The position numbers and the translations under genes were made by a program. A stretch of 64,000 nt of DNA from assembly GCF_021496665.1 (NCBI RefSeq), contig NZ_CP071246.1, positions 1,736,001 to 1,800,000 on the forward strand. The letters are read 5' to 3'. Under the pieces are notes generated by a model. It saw only the letters and a program-made list of their open reading frames with translations. It did no database searches and was not told the origin of the DNA. Source of the stretch: Corynebacterium sp. CNCTC7651. Its GTDB lineage: Bacteria > Actinomycetota > Actinomycetes > Mycobacteriales > Mycobacteriaceae. This document shows positions 1-9,079 of this stretch, one piece after another (within the stretch, counting starts at the first letter, position 1; the number at the start of each line of letters is the position of its first letter).

Positions 1-414
1 CACGCCCGGCATGCTGGATTCGCCAAGGCGGCCGGTGCAGGTGACGTGTGCGCCGGGCACAATGCCGTCGTCCAGCGAGGTGCTGAACACCGCAAGCGTG
101 GAGGGGTGCCCCGGCAGGGTGATGCGCGTGAGCCAGGAACCGGTGGTAAGCTGCTTCGGCTGGCCGCTGACGGTGCCGACGATAGGCTCTGCGAAGTCCC
201 ACGCGGCGGCGATGCGGATGCGCACGGTGGCGACGACGGTTGCCGCCGCACCCAGCCCAGCGACCAGAACGGCCTGGCCCCATTCGCGCCAGCAGGCGCA
301 CCCCACCGCTAACGCGAGGACCACCAACGCCGCGGCCGCGGGGCCGACCAGCACACACACCAGGCTGGCCGCCCACACCGCCAGTGCCGCCGGAACCAAG
401 CGCAGCTCGGTCAC
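1..414 (-). CDS. comEC: ComEC/Rec2-family DNA-uptake channel, N-terminal part only
   Basis: Reading the minus strand from a GTG at 414 gives 138 codons with no stop before the window edge. The start overlaps the comEA stop as GTGA, a typical translationally coupled junction. The visible part has two hydrophobic stretches (about residues 8-45 and 50-66) followed by a soluble stretch of the OB-like (DUF4131) kind that precedes the competence domain in ComEC. Known of the family: ComEC forms the inner-membrane channel for single-stranded DNA during transformation. The competence domain itself lies outside the window, so the call rests on the N-terminus and on comEA being immediately upstream. 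Confidence 0.8.
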   Translation of the reverse strand, partial: MTELRLVPAALAVWAASLVCVLVGPAAAALVVLALAVGCACWREWGQAVLVAGLGAAATVVATVRIRIAAAWDFAEPIVGTVSGQPKQLTTGSWLTRITLPGHPSTLAVFSTSLDDGIVPGAHVTCTGRLGESSMPGV

Positions 415-1058
415 AGGCAGACCAGGTCTTTCAGCGCGTCAAACTTCGCCGGCCCAATGCCCTTGACGTCCATCAGGCCCTCCAGGGTGGCAAAGGGGCC
501 GTTGGCCTCGCGGTGGGAGACGATCGCGTGGGCGGTGGCATCCCCCACTCCGGGCAGCGCAGTGAGCTCGGCGGCGCTGGCCTGGTTCACGGAGATCAGC
601 CCGCCGGCTGCGGCACCGGGGGAAGCAGCGGCTTGGGGCGGAGGGGCGGCACCGATGGCTTGGACGTGGATCTGTTGACCGTCGACAAGCACCTGCGCCA
701 AGTTGAGCGCGATGGTGTCCGCGTGGGGGAACGGCTGGGCGTGGTCCAGCGCGTCCGCAACGCGCGCTCCCTGCTCGAGGGTGATCAGCCCAGGGTGGGC
801 AACCTCCCCCACAACCGCAACCACTACCTGTTCCGGCACGGCGGTTGCGGCGGCGACTTGGCCCCACTCGGGCTCCTGCGCGGGTTGAGACGGCGGACGG
901 GTAAACGCCCAGCCGCCCACAAGTGCGAGGACGACAGCCGAGGCAGCGACAGCTTGTTTCGGCTCCACGCGCACGCGCGGGGGCGGGTAGTTGACGGGGA
1001 GGATGTCCTCCTCCCCAGTTGGGCGGGTGAGTTCTTTGAGTCGTTCGGCAGCATTCAT
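411..1058 (-). CDS. comEA: ComEA-type competence DNA-binding protein
   Basis: 215 residues. One membrane segment at about 35-53 anchors the protein, followed by an SLBB/beta-grasp region at about 77-135 and a C-terminal double helix-hairpin-helix domain at about 153-215, seen as LTALPGVGDATA and DVKGIGPAKF. This anchor-SLBB-HhH order is the ComEA architecture; the protein binds incoming double-stranded DNA outside the membrane and hands it to ComEC. The stop overlaps the GTG of comEC by 4 bases. Actinobacterial ComEA/ComEC pairs are often intact without proven natural competence, so uptake activity is inferred. Confidence 0.92.
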   Translation of the reverse strand: MNAAERLKELTRPTGEEDILPVNYPPPRVRVEPKQAVAASAVVLALVGGWAFTRPPSQPAQEPEWGQVAAATAVPEQVVVAVVGEVAHPGLITLEQGARVADALDHAQPFPHADTIALNLAQVLVDGQQIHVQAIGAAPPPQAAASPGAAAGGLISVNQASAAELTALPGVGDATAHAIVSHREANGPFATLEGLMDVKGIGPAKFDALKDLVCL

Positions 1059-1157
1059 GCGCTCAGGCTACGAAACATCTAACCGAAGCGAAAGCACCCC
1101 TCCCGCAAGCTGTGGATAACTCGGCCCGCAACGCGAGTTATCCACAGGCGCCGCGAG

Positions 1158-2090
1158 TTAGCGGTAGCGAACCTGGTCTACGAAGCGGCCGAAAGAGTCA
1201 GACACCTGGTTGTCCCACTGGGACGGCCAGAGGTAGTAACGGCCGTGGTTGCCGCCGTTGAACTGGGCGGAGCCCGCGAGCGTCTGCACCGACAGGTCGC
1301 ACACACCGTCCAGCGGCAAGCAGTAATTCACGCGGTTGGACGTGCCCGCGGCGGTGCGGGTGTTAAACGGCAGGATGCCCAGGATGCCGCCGGCACCGCC
1401 GCCAGCCACGCCGACGGTGGACCAATCGCCCGGCGCGGTGTTCGGGTTGCCGAAGTACACCACGCCCGCGAGCTGGCCGCGGCGCGCAAGCTCACGCTCG
1501 TGCTCCAGCAGGATCATCGCGCCCTGCGAGTAGCCGGTGAGGATGTAGCTGGGGCGGCAGCCGGTCGCGGCCTCATAATCGTTGATCTGCTGCATCACGC
1601 CGACGCGGCCGAGCTTCACGGAATCCGTGAACTCCGTGGCCGCTCGGCGGGCGGTGCGAAGGGCGGGCACCGAGTACTCCAGCGCCAGCAGCACACCCTG
1701 GGTGATAGTGGCGGGGATGGAGACCTCCGGCGCGTTGTACTCCGGGTAGATCGCCGGGTAGTACTTCGGCTCCAGGCCGATGACCTCGACGTCCTTCATC
1801 AGGGACGCACCGCCGTGGGTGGCGCGGTAGCGGTTTTCCGCGTGGCGGAAGAACGCACGCATGGTCTGGCCCTCCCAGCCGTTGGACACCCACGGTGCCT
1901 GCGGGGAGTAGCTGGTGCGGTAGATCTGGTCGTTCTGGCCGGAGCCGCGGGCAGCGATCACGGCCACGGCAGGGCAGCGCTCGCGGGCTTCAGCCTGAGG
2001 CGTGACGACGGTTGCAAGCAGCGACGCGAGCATCGCAGCAACGGCGGCAAGAACAAAGACGCGGTTGCGAAGGGTTACGGTGTTGCGCAC
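1158..2090 (-). CDS. Secreted cutinase-family serine esterase
   Basis: 310 residues with a signal peptide (hydrophobic core about 10-30, likely cleavage after the AEA at 33-35). The mature part is an alpha/beta hydrolase of the cutinase fold: nucleophile Ser188 in GYSQG, Asp265 in the DGVCD loop and His282 in NGGNHGR are the likely triad, with Cys257/Cys263 available for a disulfide. Relatives in Corynebacterium and Mycobacterium act on lipid esters or mycolate-containing substrates at the cell envelope; the actual substrate here is unknown. It begins 18 bp after the degV stop, so it may be read through from the degV operon. Confidence 0.85.
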   Translation of the reverse strand: MRNTVTLRNRVFVLAAVAAMLASLLATVVTPQAEARERCPAVAVIAARGSGQNDQIYRTSYSPQAPWVSNGWEGQTMRAFFRHAENRYRATHGGASLMKDVEVIGLEPKYYPAIYPEYNAPEVSIPATITQGVLLALEYSVPALRTARRAATEFTDSVKLGRVGVMQQINDYEAATGCRPSYILTGYSQGAMILLEHERELARRGQLAGVVYFGNPNTAPGDWSTVGVAGGGAGGILGILPFNTRTAAGTSNRVNYCLPLDGVCDLSVQTLAGSAQFNGGNHGRYYLWPSQWDNQVSDSFGRFVDQVRYR

Positions 2091-2108
2091 GCAGCGAGCA
2101 TAACGGGA

Positions 2109-2912
2109 TCACAGCTCGCCTGCAGGCTCTGCGGAGCTGAATACCACGGAAAGCCCAACTGCCCCCGGGCCGGTGTGCACAGCGAGGACTTCCACGAGCG
2201 GCTCCACCAGCACCTGGGAGCCTTGCGGCAGCACCTCATCGAGTGTGGAGGCGATATGCTCCGCCGCCTCCGGCGCGTCCGCGTGCTGGACCGCGGCGAA
2301 CACGGGCTGGCCGCCCGCCCGCTCCTGCACTAGCTCCGCCAGCCGGGCGAAGGCTTTCGTCTGGGTGCGGGTTTTGGATGCCACCTCGAACTTGCCCCCG
2401 CGCAGCCGCAGGATCGGCTTGGTGGCCAAGAGCGTCGCGGACAACGCAGTACCGGTTGACAGGCGGCCGGACTTGCGCAGGCCCTCCGTCTGTTGCAGGT
2501 AGAGCCAGGTTTCGGAGCGCTCGATGGTGGAGCGCGCCATTGCCTCGCATTCGTCCAGGCTCCCGCCCTCGCGCGCCACCGTCGCCGCGGCCATCGCGGC
2601 AGCGCCGATCGCCATGCCCGCGGTGTCCGAATCCACCACGCGCACCGTGCCGGGGAACACCGCCGACGCCGTGACGGCAGCAGACCACGTAGAAGACAGC
2701 GAGCGCGCGAGGTGGAGTGCCACTACCCCGTCGTCGCCCCCGCGCTCCAGCTGGCGCGCGTAGCATGCGGTGAGTTCCAGCGCGGTGAGCCCGGAGGTGG
2801 ATTCATCGCCTTCGCCGTCCATGACGTGCATGTCAATCACGGCGATGTCGAGCTCCTCGGCGATCTCGCGCGGAAGCCCCGCCGCGGAATCCACCACAAC
2901 GCGTACCGGCAT
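2109..2912 (-). CDS. DegV family fatty-acid-binding protein
   Basis: 267 residues from the ATG at 2912, which overlaps the preceding gpgP stop by one base (TAATG); longer upstream starts would lie inside gpgP. The N-terminus MPVRVVVDSAAGLP carries the DegV Asp-Ser pair, and LARSLSSTWSAA is the second lipid-head-group loop. DegV/FakB proteins bind a fatty acid and present it to a kinase, but actinobacterial members without a neighbouring FakA have no assigned role. The degV-gpgP-rsfS-nadD order is the same as Rv2417c-Rv2421c of M. tuberculosis, apart from octT. Confidence 0.88.
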   Translation of the reverse strand: MPVRVVVDSAAGLPREIAEELDIAVIDMHVMDGEGDESTSGLTALELTACYARQLERGGDDGVVALHLARSLSSTWSAAVTASAVFPGTVRVVDSDTAGMAIGAAAMAAATVAREGGSLDECEAMARSTIERSETWLYLQQTEGLRKSGRLSTGTALSATLLATKPILRLRGGKFEVASKTRTQTKAFARLAELVQERAGGQPVFAAVQHADAPEAAEHIASTLDEVLPQGSQVLVEPLVEVLAVHTGPGAVGLSVVFSSAEPAGEL

Positions 2913-3580
2913 TACAGGCTCAGCCCCTGGTTCCATGCCTCCAGGTACCACTGCACGTCTTCGGGCGCGGTGGACGCGAACCCTGTGCCGGTTGCGCCTT
3001 CGCGGTACTTCGGCATCGCCTGCAGCCGGGACATGTTCGTGTTGCCCAAGCCCTTGAACAGCGGGTACTGGGCCTCGCCGAACCCCAGCAGGTTCGAGGT
3101 CAGCGCGGAGATGGTGCCTCCGTGCGCCACCAGGAGCACGGCGCCGCCGTCCCAGTCGTCGTACGTTGCCATCAGCTCATCCACTACCGGGCGGGCCCGG
3201 CGCGCCACATCCAGGCGGCTCTCCCCCTCCGGCGGCGCCCATCCGGCGTTGTTGCGCCAGTGCGCGCGTGCGCCGGTGTCAGTCTCATCCACCTCGGCGT
3301 GGGTCTTGCCCTGCCAGTCGCCCAAGTGTGTCTCTCGCAAGCGGGCATCCTGCGTGAACTCGAGGCCGAGCACCGCGGCGACAATCTCCGCCGTGCGCGT
3401 CGCCCGCAGAAGGTCGGAGGCGACGATCTTGGTCACGCCTAGCTCACGCATGAGCAGCCCGGCGGCGCGGGCCTGCTCCACACCGATTGCGGACAGCTCG
3501 GTATCCAGCTGGCCCTGCATCCGGCGGGTGGCGTTGTACTCCGTCTGCCCGTGGCGCAGCAGGATGAGGCGGCGGCCCAC
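2912..3580 (-). CDS. gpgP: Histidine phosphatase, probable glucosyl-3-phosphoglycerate phosphatase
   Basis: 222 residues of the phosphoglycerate-mutase-like histidine phosphatase family. The catalytic RHG motif is at residues 9-11 (His10), the second active-site histidine is His153 in LVAHGG, and RETHLGDWQGK at 82-92 supplies the acid residue. In mycobacteria the gene at this place (Rv2419c) removes phosphate from glucosyl-3-phosphoglycerate in methylglucose lipopolysaccharide synthesis; the corynebacterial substrate is inferred from synteny. Coupled to degV by one base and 3 bp downstream of rsfS, so one transcript is likely. Confidence 0.8.
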   Translation of the reverse strand: MGRRLILLRHGQTEYNATRRMQGQLDTELSAIGVEQARAAGLLMRELGVTKIVASDLLRATRTAEIVAAVLGLEFTQDARLRETHLGDWQGKTHAEVDETDTGARAHWRNNAGWAPPEGESRLDVARRARPVVDELMATYDDWDGGAVLLVAHGGTISALTSNLLGFGEAQYPLFKGLGNTNMSRLQAMPKYREGATGTGFASTAPEDVQWYLEAWNQGLSL

Positions 3581-3583
3581 GGC

Positions 3584-4045
3584 TTAGAACTCGTCTGCGT
3601 CCGGGCCCTCGCCGGCCAGCGGCAGGTCCTCCAGACTCTCAGCGGTACGCGTGCCCTCCGTGAATGCGCCGGGACGCTGGTACTCCTCCAACCCGTCGAC
3701 GGCAATCACGGGACAATCCGCGTACAGGCGGTCCAGCCCGTAGAAGTCGCGCTCCGCCTCGCGCTGCACGTGCACCACAAAGTTGCCGTAATCCAGCAGC
3801 ACCCAGCGGTTCTCGCGGTTGCCCTCGCGGCGCTTCGGCTCCGCCCCGGCGTCGGAAAGCTCAGCCTCAATCTCCTCGACGATGGCGGCGACTTGGCGCT
3901 CCGTCTCGGCGGAGGTGATCACGAAAATGTCCGTGATCGCCATGACGTTGGAAACGTCGATCACGGCAATGTTGGCGCCGAGCTTCTCATCCGCGGCGCG
4001 CGCGGCGATCTTGGCCTGGTCGATGGAAGTCTGCGAAGCAGTCAC
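3584..4045 (-). CDS. rsfS: Ribosomal silencing factor RsfS
   Basis: 153 residues from a GTG at 4045, chosen because AAAGGA stands about 9 nt upstream and because a longer ATG start at 4096 would run into the end of nadD. The core AVIDVSNVMAITDIFVITSA and the later LLDYGNFVVHV stretch are the hallmark of the RsfS/YbeB/Iojap family, which binds ribosomal protein L14 and blocks subunit joining when nutrients are short. The C-terminal 35 residues are an acidic, low-complexity tail. It lies between nadD and gpgP in the usual actinobacterial order. Confidence 0.92.
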   Translation of the reverse strand: MTASQTSIDQAKIAARAADEKLGANIAVIDVSNVMAITDIFVITSAETERQVAAIVEEIEAELSDAGAEPKRREGNRENRWVLLDYGNFVVHVQREAERDFYGLDRLYADCPVIAVDGLEEYQRPGAFTEGTRTAESLEDLPLAGEGPDADEF

Positions 4046-4082
4046 AAATGCGGTCCTTTGCGGGTTTATGGGCGTGTTCCGG

Positions 4083-4706
4083 CTATTGTCCCACACCCGC
4101 GCGTGAGACGTACAGCTCGTGCTTGGCGATGTACTGCACCACCCCGTCCGGCACCAAGTACCAGACAGGCCGGCCCTGCGCGGCGCGGGTGCGGCAATCG
4201 GTGGAGGAGATCGCCATTGCCGGGATGTCCAGCAGGTGCACGCGCTCCTGAATATCGGCCGGCAGCATGTCCTCCGTCAGCTCGTAGCCCGGGCGTGTCA
4301 CCCCCACAAACTGCGCGAGGTCAAACATCTTGTCCCAGTCGTGCCAGCTCATGATGGAGCTCAGCGCGTCCGCGCCCGTGATGAAAAACAGCTCCGCGTT
4401 GGGGTATTCCTCCCGCAGATCGCGCAGCGTGTCAATGGTGTACGTCGGCCCCCCGCGGTCGATGTCCACGCGCGACACGTTGAACTGCGGGTTGGACGCG
4501 GTGGCAATCACCGTCATCAAGTAGCGGTCCTCCGCCGGCGAAATCTTGCGCCCCGCCTTCTGCCACGGCCGCCCCGTGGGCACAAACACCACTTCATCCA
4601 GCTCGAAGCGGTGGGCCGCCTCACTCGCCGCAACAAGGTGGCCGTGGTGGATCGGGTCGAAGGTACCGCCCATCACGCCGAGGCGCATGCTTTTCGACGT
4701 TCCCAT
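4083..4706 (-). CDS. nadD: Nicotinate-nucleotide adenylyltransferase
   Basis: 208 residues from the ATG at 4706, which overlaps the proA stop by one base (TAATG); an internal ATG at 4688 is the alternative. [11 protein letters not shown] (about 13-23) is the nucleotide-binding motif of the nucleotidyltransferase superfamily, and the late ISSTDCR matches the ISSTxxR motif. The enzyme makes deamido-NAD from nicotinate mononucleotide and ATP in the cytoplasm. Tight packing between proA and rsfS suggests co-transcription. Confidence 0.95.
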   Translation of the reverse strand: MGTSKSMRLGVMGGTFDPIHHGHLVAASEAAHRFELDEVVFVPTGRPWQKAGRKISPAEDRYLMTVIATASNPQFNVSRVDIDRGGPTYTIDTLRDLREEYPNAELFFITGADALSSIMSWHDWDKMFDLAQFVGVTRPGYELTEDMLPADIQERVHLLDIPAMAISSTDCRTRAAQGRPVWYLVPDGVVQYIAKHELYVSRAGVGQ

Positions 4707-5992
4707 TACCCGCGCACCTGCCCAGTGCCCTCCAAAATCCACTTGGTGCTGGTCAGTTCCGGCAGCGCCATGGGACCGCGGGCGTGCAGCTTCTGGGTGG
4801 AGATGCCGATCTCAGCGCCCATGCCGTACTGCTCCCCGTCGGTGAACGCGGTAGAGGCGTTGAGCATCACGGCGGCCGAATCCACGGCGGCGGCGAAGCG
4901 CTGCAGCACGTATGCGTCCTTGGAGGCAATGGCCTCTGTGTGGCCGCTGGACCAGCGGGCGATGTGGTGGATCGCGCCCTCCACGCCGTCCACGACGGCG
5001 ACCGCGATATCCATGGAGAGGTACTCCTCGCCCCAGTCTTCGTCGGTGGCCTCCACGATGTCGGCCGCGCCGAACGCAGCGAGCTCGGCGGCATTGCCGT
5101 GGACGGTCACGCCGGCGTCCTGGAGTGCGCGGACAACAGCCAGTTTGTCTTCGTCCGGCAGTGCCGCGTCCAAGAGGGCCGTCTCCGTGGCGTTGCATAC
5201 GGAGACGCGGCGGGTTTTGCCGTTCAGCAGCATCTCGATCGCGGAGTCCAGTTCCGCGGCCGCGTCGATGTAGAAGTGGCAGTTGCCCGTGCCGGTCTCG
5301 ACGGCGGGAACCGTGGCGCCGGTGACCACAGCCTCGATGAGCTTGGCCCCGCCGCGCGGAATCACCACATCCACCAGGCCCCGGGCGGTAATGAGGTCCT
5401 GCACCGAATCGTGGCTGTCGCACGGCAGCAGCTGCACCAGCTCGCGCGGCAGCCCCTGGGCTTCGAGGGAATCCTGGAGGATGCTCACCAGCATCGCGTT
5501 CGAGTGGCGCGCGGTCTTGGAGCCGCGCAGCAGCGCCACGTTGCCGGACTTCAGCGCAAGACCGAAAGCATCGACGGTGACGTTGGGGCGCGCCTCATAC
5601 ACCATGCCCATCACGCCCAGCGGCACTCGCACCTGCTTCATAGTCATGCCCAGCGGGCCAACGCCGCCGCGCACAACCTCACCCACCGGATCCTGCAAGC
5701 CAGCGACCTGCCGCAGGCCCCCAGCGATGCCGGCAATGCGATCGCGGTTCAGGGCGAGGCGATCAAGCTGCGCTTCCGGCATCCCAGCAGCGCGTCCGGC
5801 CTCGAGGTCTTGGGCGTTGGCCTTCAAGATTTCGTCGGCACGCGCCTCAAGCGCCTCAGCAGCAGCGGTGAGTGCTGCGTCCTTGCGAGGGGTGGGAAGG
5901 GTGGCAAGCAGCGGTGCCACCTGCTTCGCGGCGCGGGCTTTCGCCAGCACCTCTTCGCGCTCGAGCTGGCGCTGGTCAGTGAGCTCAGTCAT
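4706..5992 (-). CDS. proA: Gamma-glutamyl phosphate reductase
   Basis: 428 residues, the normal length for the family. The aldehyde-dehydrogenase-like fold is shown by the NAD(P)-binding region ([10 protein letters not shown]) and the catalytic cysteine in [13 protein letters not shown], with [11 protein letters not shown] preceding it. It reduces gamma-glutamyl phosphate to glutamate semialdehyde, the second step of proline synthesis. The partner kinase proB lies upstream on the same strand, separated by a hydroxyacid dehydrogenase as in C. glutamicum and, unusually, by a two-gene insertion. Confidence 0.96.
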   Translation of the reverse strand: MTELTDQRQLEREEVLAKARAAKQVAPLLATLPTPRKDAALTAAAEALEARADEILKANAQDLEAGRAAGMPEAQLDRLALNRDRIAGIAGGLRQVAGLQDPVGEVVRGGVGPLGMTMKQVRVPLGVMGMVYEARPNVTVDAFGLALKSGNVALLRGSKTARHSNAMLVSILQDSLEAQGLPRELVQLLPCDSHDSVQDLITARGLVDVVIPRGGAKLIEAVVTGATVPAVETGTGNCHFYIDAAAELDSAIEMLLNGKTRRVSVCNATETALLDAALPDEDKLAVVRALQDAGVTVHGNAAELAAFGAADIVEATDEDWGEEYLSMDIAVAVVDGVEGAIHHIARWSSGHTEAIASKDAYVLQRFAAAVDSAAVMLNASTAFTDGEQYGMGAEIGISTQKLHARGPMALPELTSTKWILEGTGQVRG

Positions 5993-6021
5993 GCGCGAAA
6001 GTCTAGTGCCTCGCGCGCGGC

Positions 6022-6933
6022 TTAGTACCCAGCCTGGACGTCTACCTCGGTGCGCATGTCCTTGCCCGCCTCAAAGTCCTCCCAGTTCTGGGCGGCCAAC
6101 TTGCCCAGGCGCTTTGCCATGTAGCGCGGGATGTTCGCGGTGTGCGGGGTGATCACGCAGTTGTCCAGGTCCCACAGCGGGTGATCTGCCGGCAGCGGCT
6201 CCGGATCAGTCACATCCAAACCCGCGCCCGCAATGGTGCCCAACTGCAGCGCGTCCGTCAACGCGCCGGTGTCCACCAGCGGGCCGCGGCCCACGTTGAC
6301 CACCACGGCGTTCGGCTTCATCTTGCCCAGCACCTCAGCGTCCACCATGCCCTTGGTCTCCTCCGTCAGCGGGGCGAGGAGCACAAAGTAGTCGTGGCTG
6401 GACCAGACATCATCCGCCTCAGACATCTTCACCGTGTGCGCGGCACCGTCCACCGGGTTGCCGGAGCGGTTCACGGCAGTGACCTCCACACCGAACGGCG
6501 CGATGAACTCGATGAACTTCTTGCCAATGCCGCCGGCGCCGATCAAGGCAAGCTTCTTGTTGTCGAAGAGGAAGTCGGTATCCTCCGCCAGCTGCGGCTG
6601 GTTCCACTCGCGCGAAACAGCCTTGTGGCGGTGCAGCACGGCGAGGAGGAGGGCGAGGGTGGACTCGGCCACCGTATCGTCGTAAAGCCCGCCGGCGTTG
6701 GCCCATCGCACGTCGTGCTGCTGCAGCGTGCCGGCTTCACGCAGCGCGTCCATGCCGGCGAAGGCGTTCTGGACTACCTTGACGGAATCCGGCAGCTCCT
6801 CCGGGAAATCATCCGGGCCGCCGCGGAACACCAGCATGTCAGGGTTGTCGTCGAGCGAAACCAGCTCGTGGCCGGCCTCTTCCAGATCAGCAACCGTCTC
6901 GTCCCAAGGTTCAGGCAGGAATGCAAACTTCAT
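6022..6933 (-). CDS. D-isomer-specific 2-hydroxyacid dehydrogenase (unkdh-type)
   Basis: 303 residues. The Rossmann motif is [12 protein letters not shown]; the catalytic set is Arg in NVGRGPLVD, Glu in DPEPLP and His in ITPHTAN, as in NAD-dependent D-2-hydroxyacid dehydrogenases. C. glutamicum has an unassigned dehydrogenase (unkdh) at this place between proB and proA; no proline-related activity follows from the sequence, and the substrate is unknown. A 30-bp gap to proA suggests read-through. Confidence 0.88.
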   Translation of the reverse strand: MKFAFLPEPWDETVADLEEAGHELVSLDDNPDMLVFRGGPDDFPEELPDSVKVVQNAFAGMDALREAGTLQQHDVRWANAGGLYDDTVAESTLALLLAVLHRHKAVSREWNQPQLAEDTDFLFDNKKLALIGAGGIGKKFIEFIAPFGVEVTAVNRSGNPVDGAAHTVKMSEADDVWSSHDYFVLLAPLTEETKGMVDAEVLGKMKPNAVVVNVGRGPLVDTGALTDALQLGTIAGAGLDVTDPEPLPADHPLWDLDNCVITPHTANIPRYMAKRLGKLAAQNWEDFEAGKDMRTEVDVQAGY

Positions 6934-6948
6934 GCCCCTGCAGTGTAC

Positions 6949-7473
6949 CTACAGGCGAGGCAACTCCTCTGCGATTTCCTCGAGATAGAGCTCCAACGAC
7001 CCATCGATCGCCCCGAAGTGCTCCACAGCGCGCAGAATGTCTTGCGCGTCGTGAAGGTTGAGTTTCTGAGCAAGCAGTAGTGCGTCCTCAAAATCCTGCT
7101 CGGCACGGCGTCTGGAAATGATTTTGGTGTACAGGAGAAACTCCGGAGAGGCGACGCGGAGCGTCAGGTTTGGGCCGATAACCAGGTCGTTCGGTTCTAG
7201 ATCTTTCTCAAACGGTAGAGCTAGGTCATGAATTTGGGAATTGATCCAGTTAAGAGGCAATCCAACTTTCCGTGCCGTGGCCTCAATAGCGGAGCGGACT
7301 TCGGGGTAGTTATCGAATTCCGAGTCGACATCAGCTGTAGTGCGGGTCCCGTCATACATCAGAGCGATTGCTGCGCCACCGATGACGCGGAGCTCTGCAG
7401 CGAGTCCGCGCTCATGTAACTCGAAATCGAGAGCTTTGAGCGCTTCGAGTAATTCCGCTCGAGTCAGATCCAT
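6949..7473 (-). CDS. DUF6036-type nucleotidyltransferase, possible toxin-antitoxin component
   Basis: 174 residues. RVIGGAAIALMYDGTRTTADVDSEF (about 29-53) has the Gly-Gly helix and the Asp-Val-Asp metal-binding pair of minimal nucleotidyltransferases; C-terminal helices follow, with FLLYTKIISRRRAEQDFEDALLL typical of the DUF6036/AbiEii-like group. Its ATG overlaps the stop of the upstream partner gene by 10 bases, so the two are translated together. Members of this group occur in bicistronic modules and some relatives are toxins; a toxic function here is inferred from arrangement only. Gene pair absent from the standard proBA locus, so probably acquired. Confidence 0.7.
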   Translation of the reverse strand: MDLTRAELLEALKALDFELHERGLAAELRVIGGAAIALMYDGTRTTADVDSEFDNYPEVRSAIEATARKVGLPLNWINSQIHDLALPFEKDLEPNDLVIGPNLTLRVASPEFLLYTKIISRRRAEQDFEDALLLAQKLNLHDAQDILRAVEHFGAIDGSLELYLEEIAEELPRL

Positions 7474-7889
7474 GGCCGGTCGAGGTCTTTTGCGCTACGC
7501 AAGTTGCCTTCCCCCAGGCAGACGCGGCGATCCAAGAACGGCGCCGGCGTTCTCTCGAGGTTGAACGCAAAACGGGAAGGTCTGCTCGTCGGATAAAACC
7601 AAACATCTGGTGGAGGAACGGACTCCTCAAACCATTGCCTTGTGCCACCCGGGCGCCTTTCGGCGTACGTCATCTCGGCTGCAGCGCGGATCACGCGATC
7701 CCAATCATCGTCCCCGGTGGATGCCGGGCAAGAGTGGGCTTGTTCGAAATCGACTTCACTATCGATGTCCCGAACGGCGGAGACAACTTTCTTCAGAGCA
7801 CGCACAGCGAAAAGCGGATCAGCGTTAACCTGCAGATCCTCTCTTAGCCACTCAGCAAAGCCTGCATAAGTGTAGGCAATCCCTCGCAC
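7464..7889 (-). CDS. Partner protein of the DUF6036 nucleotidyltransferase
   Basis: 141 residues from a GTG at 7889 preceded by GGAAGGAG at good spacing; the open frame runs further upstream but that part is a shadow of proB. Features: an N-terminal TYAGFAEWLRED helix, a middle STGDDDWDRVIRAAAEM stretch and a C-terminal part rich in Trp, Phe, Pro and Arg (WFYPTSRPSRFAF, APFLDRRV). The same combination is found in proteins encoded just before DUF6036 genes in other actinobacteria, often with an extra HTH that is missing here. Probably the antitoxin-like or regulatory half of the pair; this is inference. Confidence 0.6.
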   Translation of the reverse strand: MRGIAYTYAGFAEWLREDLQVNADPLFAVRALKKVVSAVRDIDSEVDFEQAHSCPASTGDDDWDRVIRAAAEMTYAERRPGGTRQWFEESVPPPDVWFYPTSRPSRFAFNLERTPAPFLDRRVCLGEGNLRSAKDLDRPWI

Positions 7890-7954
7890 GCGTACTCCTT
7901 CCCTGGATGGGGACTCCTCCCCATTATCTGCAAACAGGACCGGAAAGGAAACGT

Positions 7955-9076
7955 CTACAGGCGCGATGCGTAGTTGGAGAGGTAGTCCGCGTGCACCACC
8001 GGGCGGCGCTGGTGCTCCGCCAGTTCTGCAGTGTGTTTGCCAAGCATGGAGGCGAGCTCGTGCGCGTCGTACGCCACTTCGCCGCGCCCGACGACCTCCG
8101 ACTCCGGCCCGAGAATCTCCACAATGTCCCCCGCGTGGAAATCGCCCTCGATGCCGGTAATCCCCACGGCCAGCAGGCTCGTCCCGCCGCGCGTCACGGC
8201 CTTCACCGCGCCCGCATCCAGGCGCAGCACGCCCTCCGCGTCCGCCGCGTAGAGCGCCCAGAACTTCCACGCGTTCAAGCGCCTCTCCGGGCGGGTGTGG
8301 AACACGGTGCCCACATCGGCGGTGTCCAACGCCTGCTCAATCAACTCCGTCGCCGTCAGCAGCACCGGCACGCCGCCGCGGGTGGCCAGGCGCGCGGCGG
8401 ACACCTTCGCCGCCATGCCGCCGGTGCCAAACACGCCGCCGTCGCCGGCCTGCACTCCCTCCAGGTCGTTGCCGGAACGCACTTCATCAATAAGCTGCGC
8501 GCCGGGCTCCGCGGGGTTGCGGTCGTACAGCCCCTCCACGTCGGAGAGCAGCACCAGGGCATCGGCGCTGATCAGCGTGCCGACGATCGCACTCAACCTG
8601 TCATTGTCACCGAAGCGCATCTCGGAGGTGGCCACCGTGTCGTTCTCGTTGACAATCGGCACGGCACCGATCTGGCGCAGGCGGTGAATGGTGCGCTGCG
8701 CGTTGCGGGCGCGCTCGCGCACACCGGCGTCAGACTGCGTGAGCAGCACCTGGCCGATCGTGCGGCCGTAGCGCGCAAAGGACTGCCCCCACGATTGCGC
8801 CAGGTGAATCTGGCCCACCGCGGCCGCAGCCTGCTTAGTCGCCAGATCCTGCGGGCGCACCTTCAAGCCCAGCGGCCCCATGCCGGCGGCGATTGCGCCG
8901 GAAGACACCACCACCACGTCGGTGCCGCGCCGGATGCGCGCCTCGATCGCATCCACAATGCGGTCGATCTTCTGCTGGGAGACGGCCCCGGTGGCGTCGA
9001 CAAGCGAAGATGTGCCCAGCTTGACCACGATGCGCCGTGCGGAGGCGATTTGGGCGCGGAGTTCTAGCGAGGACAC
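7955..9076 (-). CDS. proB: Glutamate 5-kinase
   Basis: 373 residues: amino-acid-kinase domain ([11 protein letters not shown] near the N-terminus, [39 protein letters not shown]) followed by a PUA domain from about residue 280. It phosphorylates glutamate to start proline synthesis and is normally feedback-inhibited by proline. It starts 3 bp after the true end of obg, so obg and proB are probably on one message; downstream comes the inserted nucleotidyltransferase pair rather than unkdh directly. Confidence 0.96.
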   Translation of the reverse strand: MSSLELRAQIASARRIVVKLGTSSLVDATGAVSQQKIDRIVDAIEARIRRGTDVVVVSSGAIAAGMGPLGLKVRPQDLATKQAAAAVGQIHLAQSWGQSFARYGRTIGQVLLTQSDAGVRERARNAQRTIHRLRQIGAVPIVNENDTVATSEMRFGDNDRLSAIVGTLISADALVLLSDVEGLYDRNPAEPGAQLIDEVRSGNDLEGVQAGDGGVFGTGGMAAKVSAARLATRGGVPVLLTATELIEQALDTADVGTVFHTRPERRLNAWKFWALYAADAEGVLRLDAGAVKAVTRGGTSLLAVGITGIEGDFHAGDIVEILGPESEVVGRGEVAYDAHELASMLGKHTAELAEHQRRPVVHADYLSNYASRL

Positions 9077-9079
9077 GCG

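Noticed and set aside
240..1082. Long plus-strand open frames opposite comEA, and many similar long frames opposite other genes
   Set aside because: High-GC shadow frames: Arg/Pro/Ala/Gly-rich, no family resemblance, no ribosome-binding sites, and fully covered by well-supported genes.
8835..9079. Continuation of the obg frame through the start of proB
   Set aside because: The tail is Arg/Pro-rich shadow sequence of proB; the conserved Obg ending is present in another frame.
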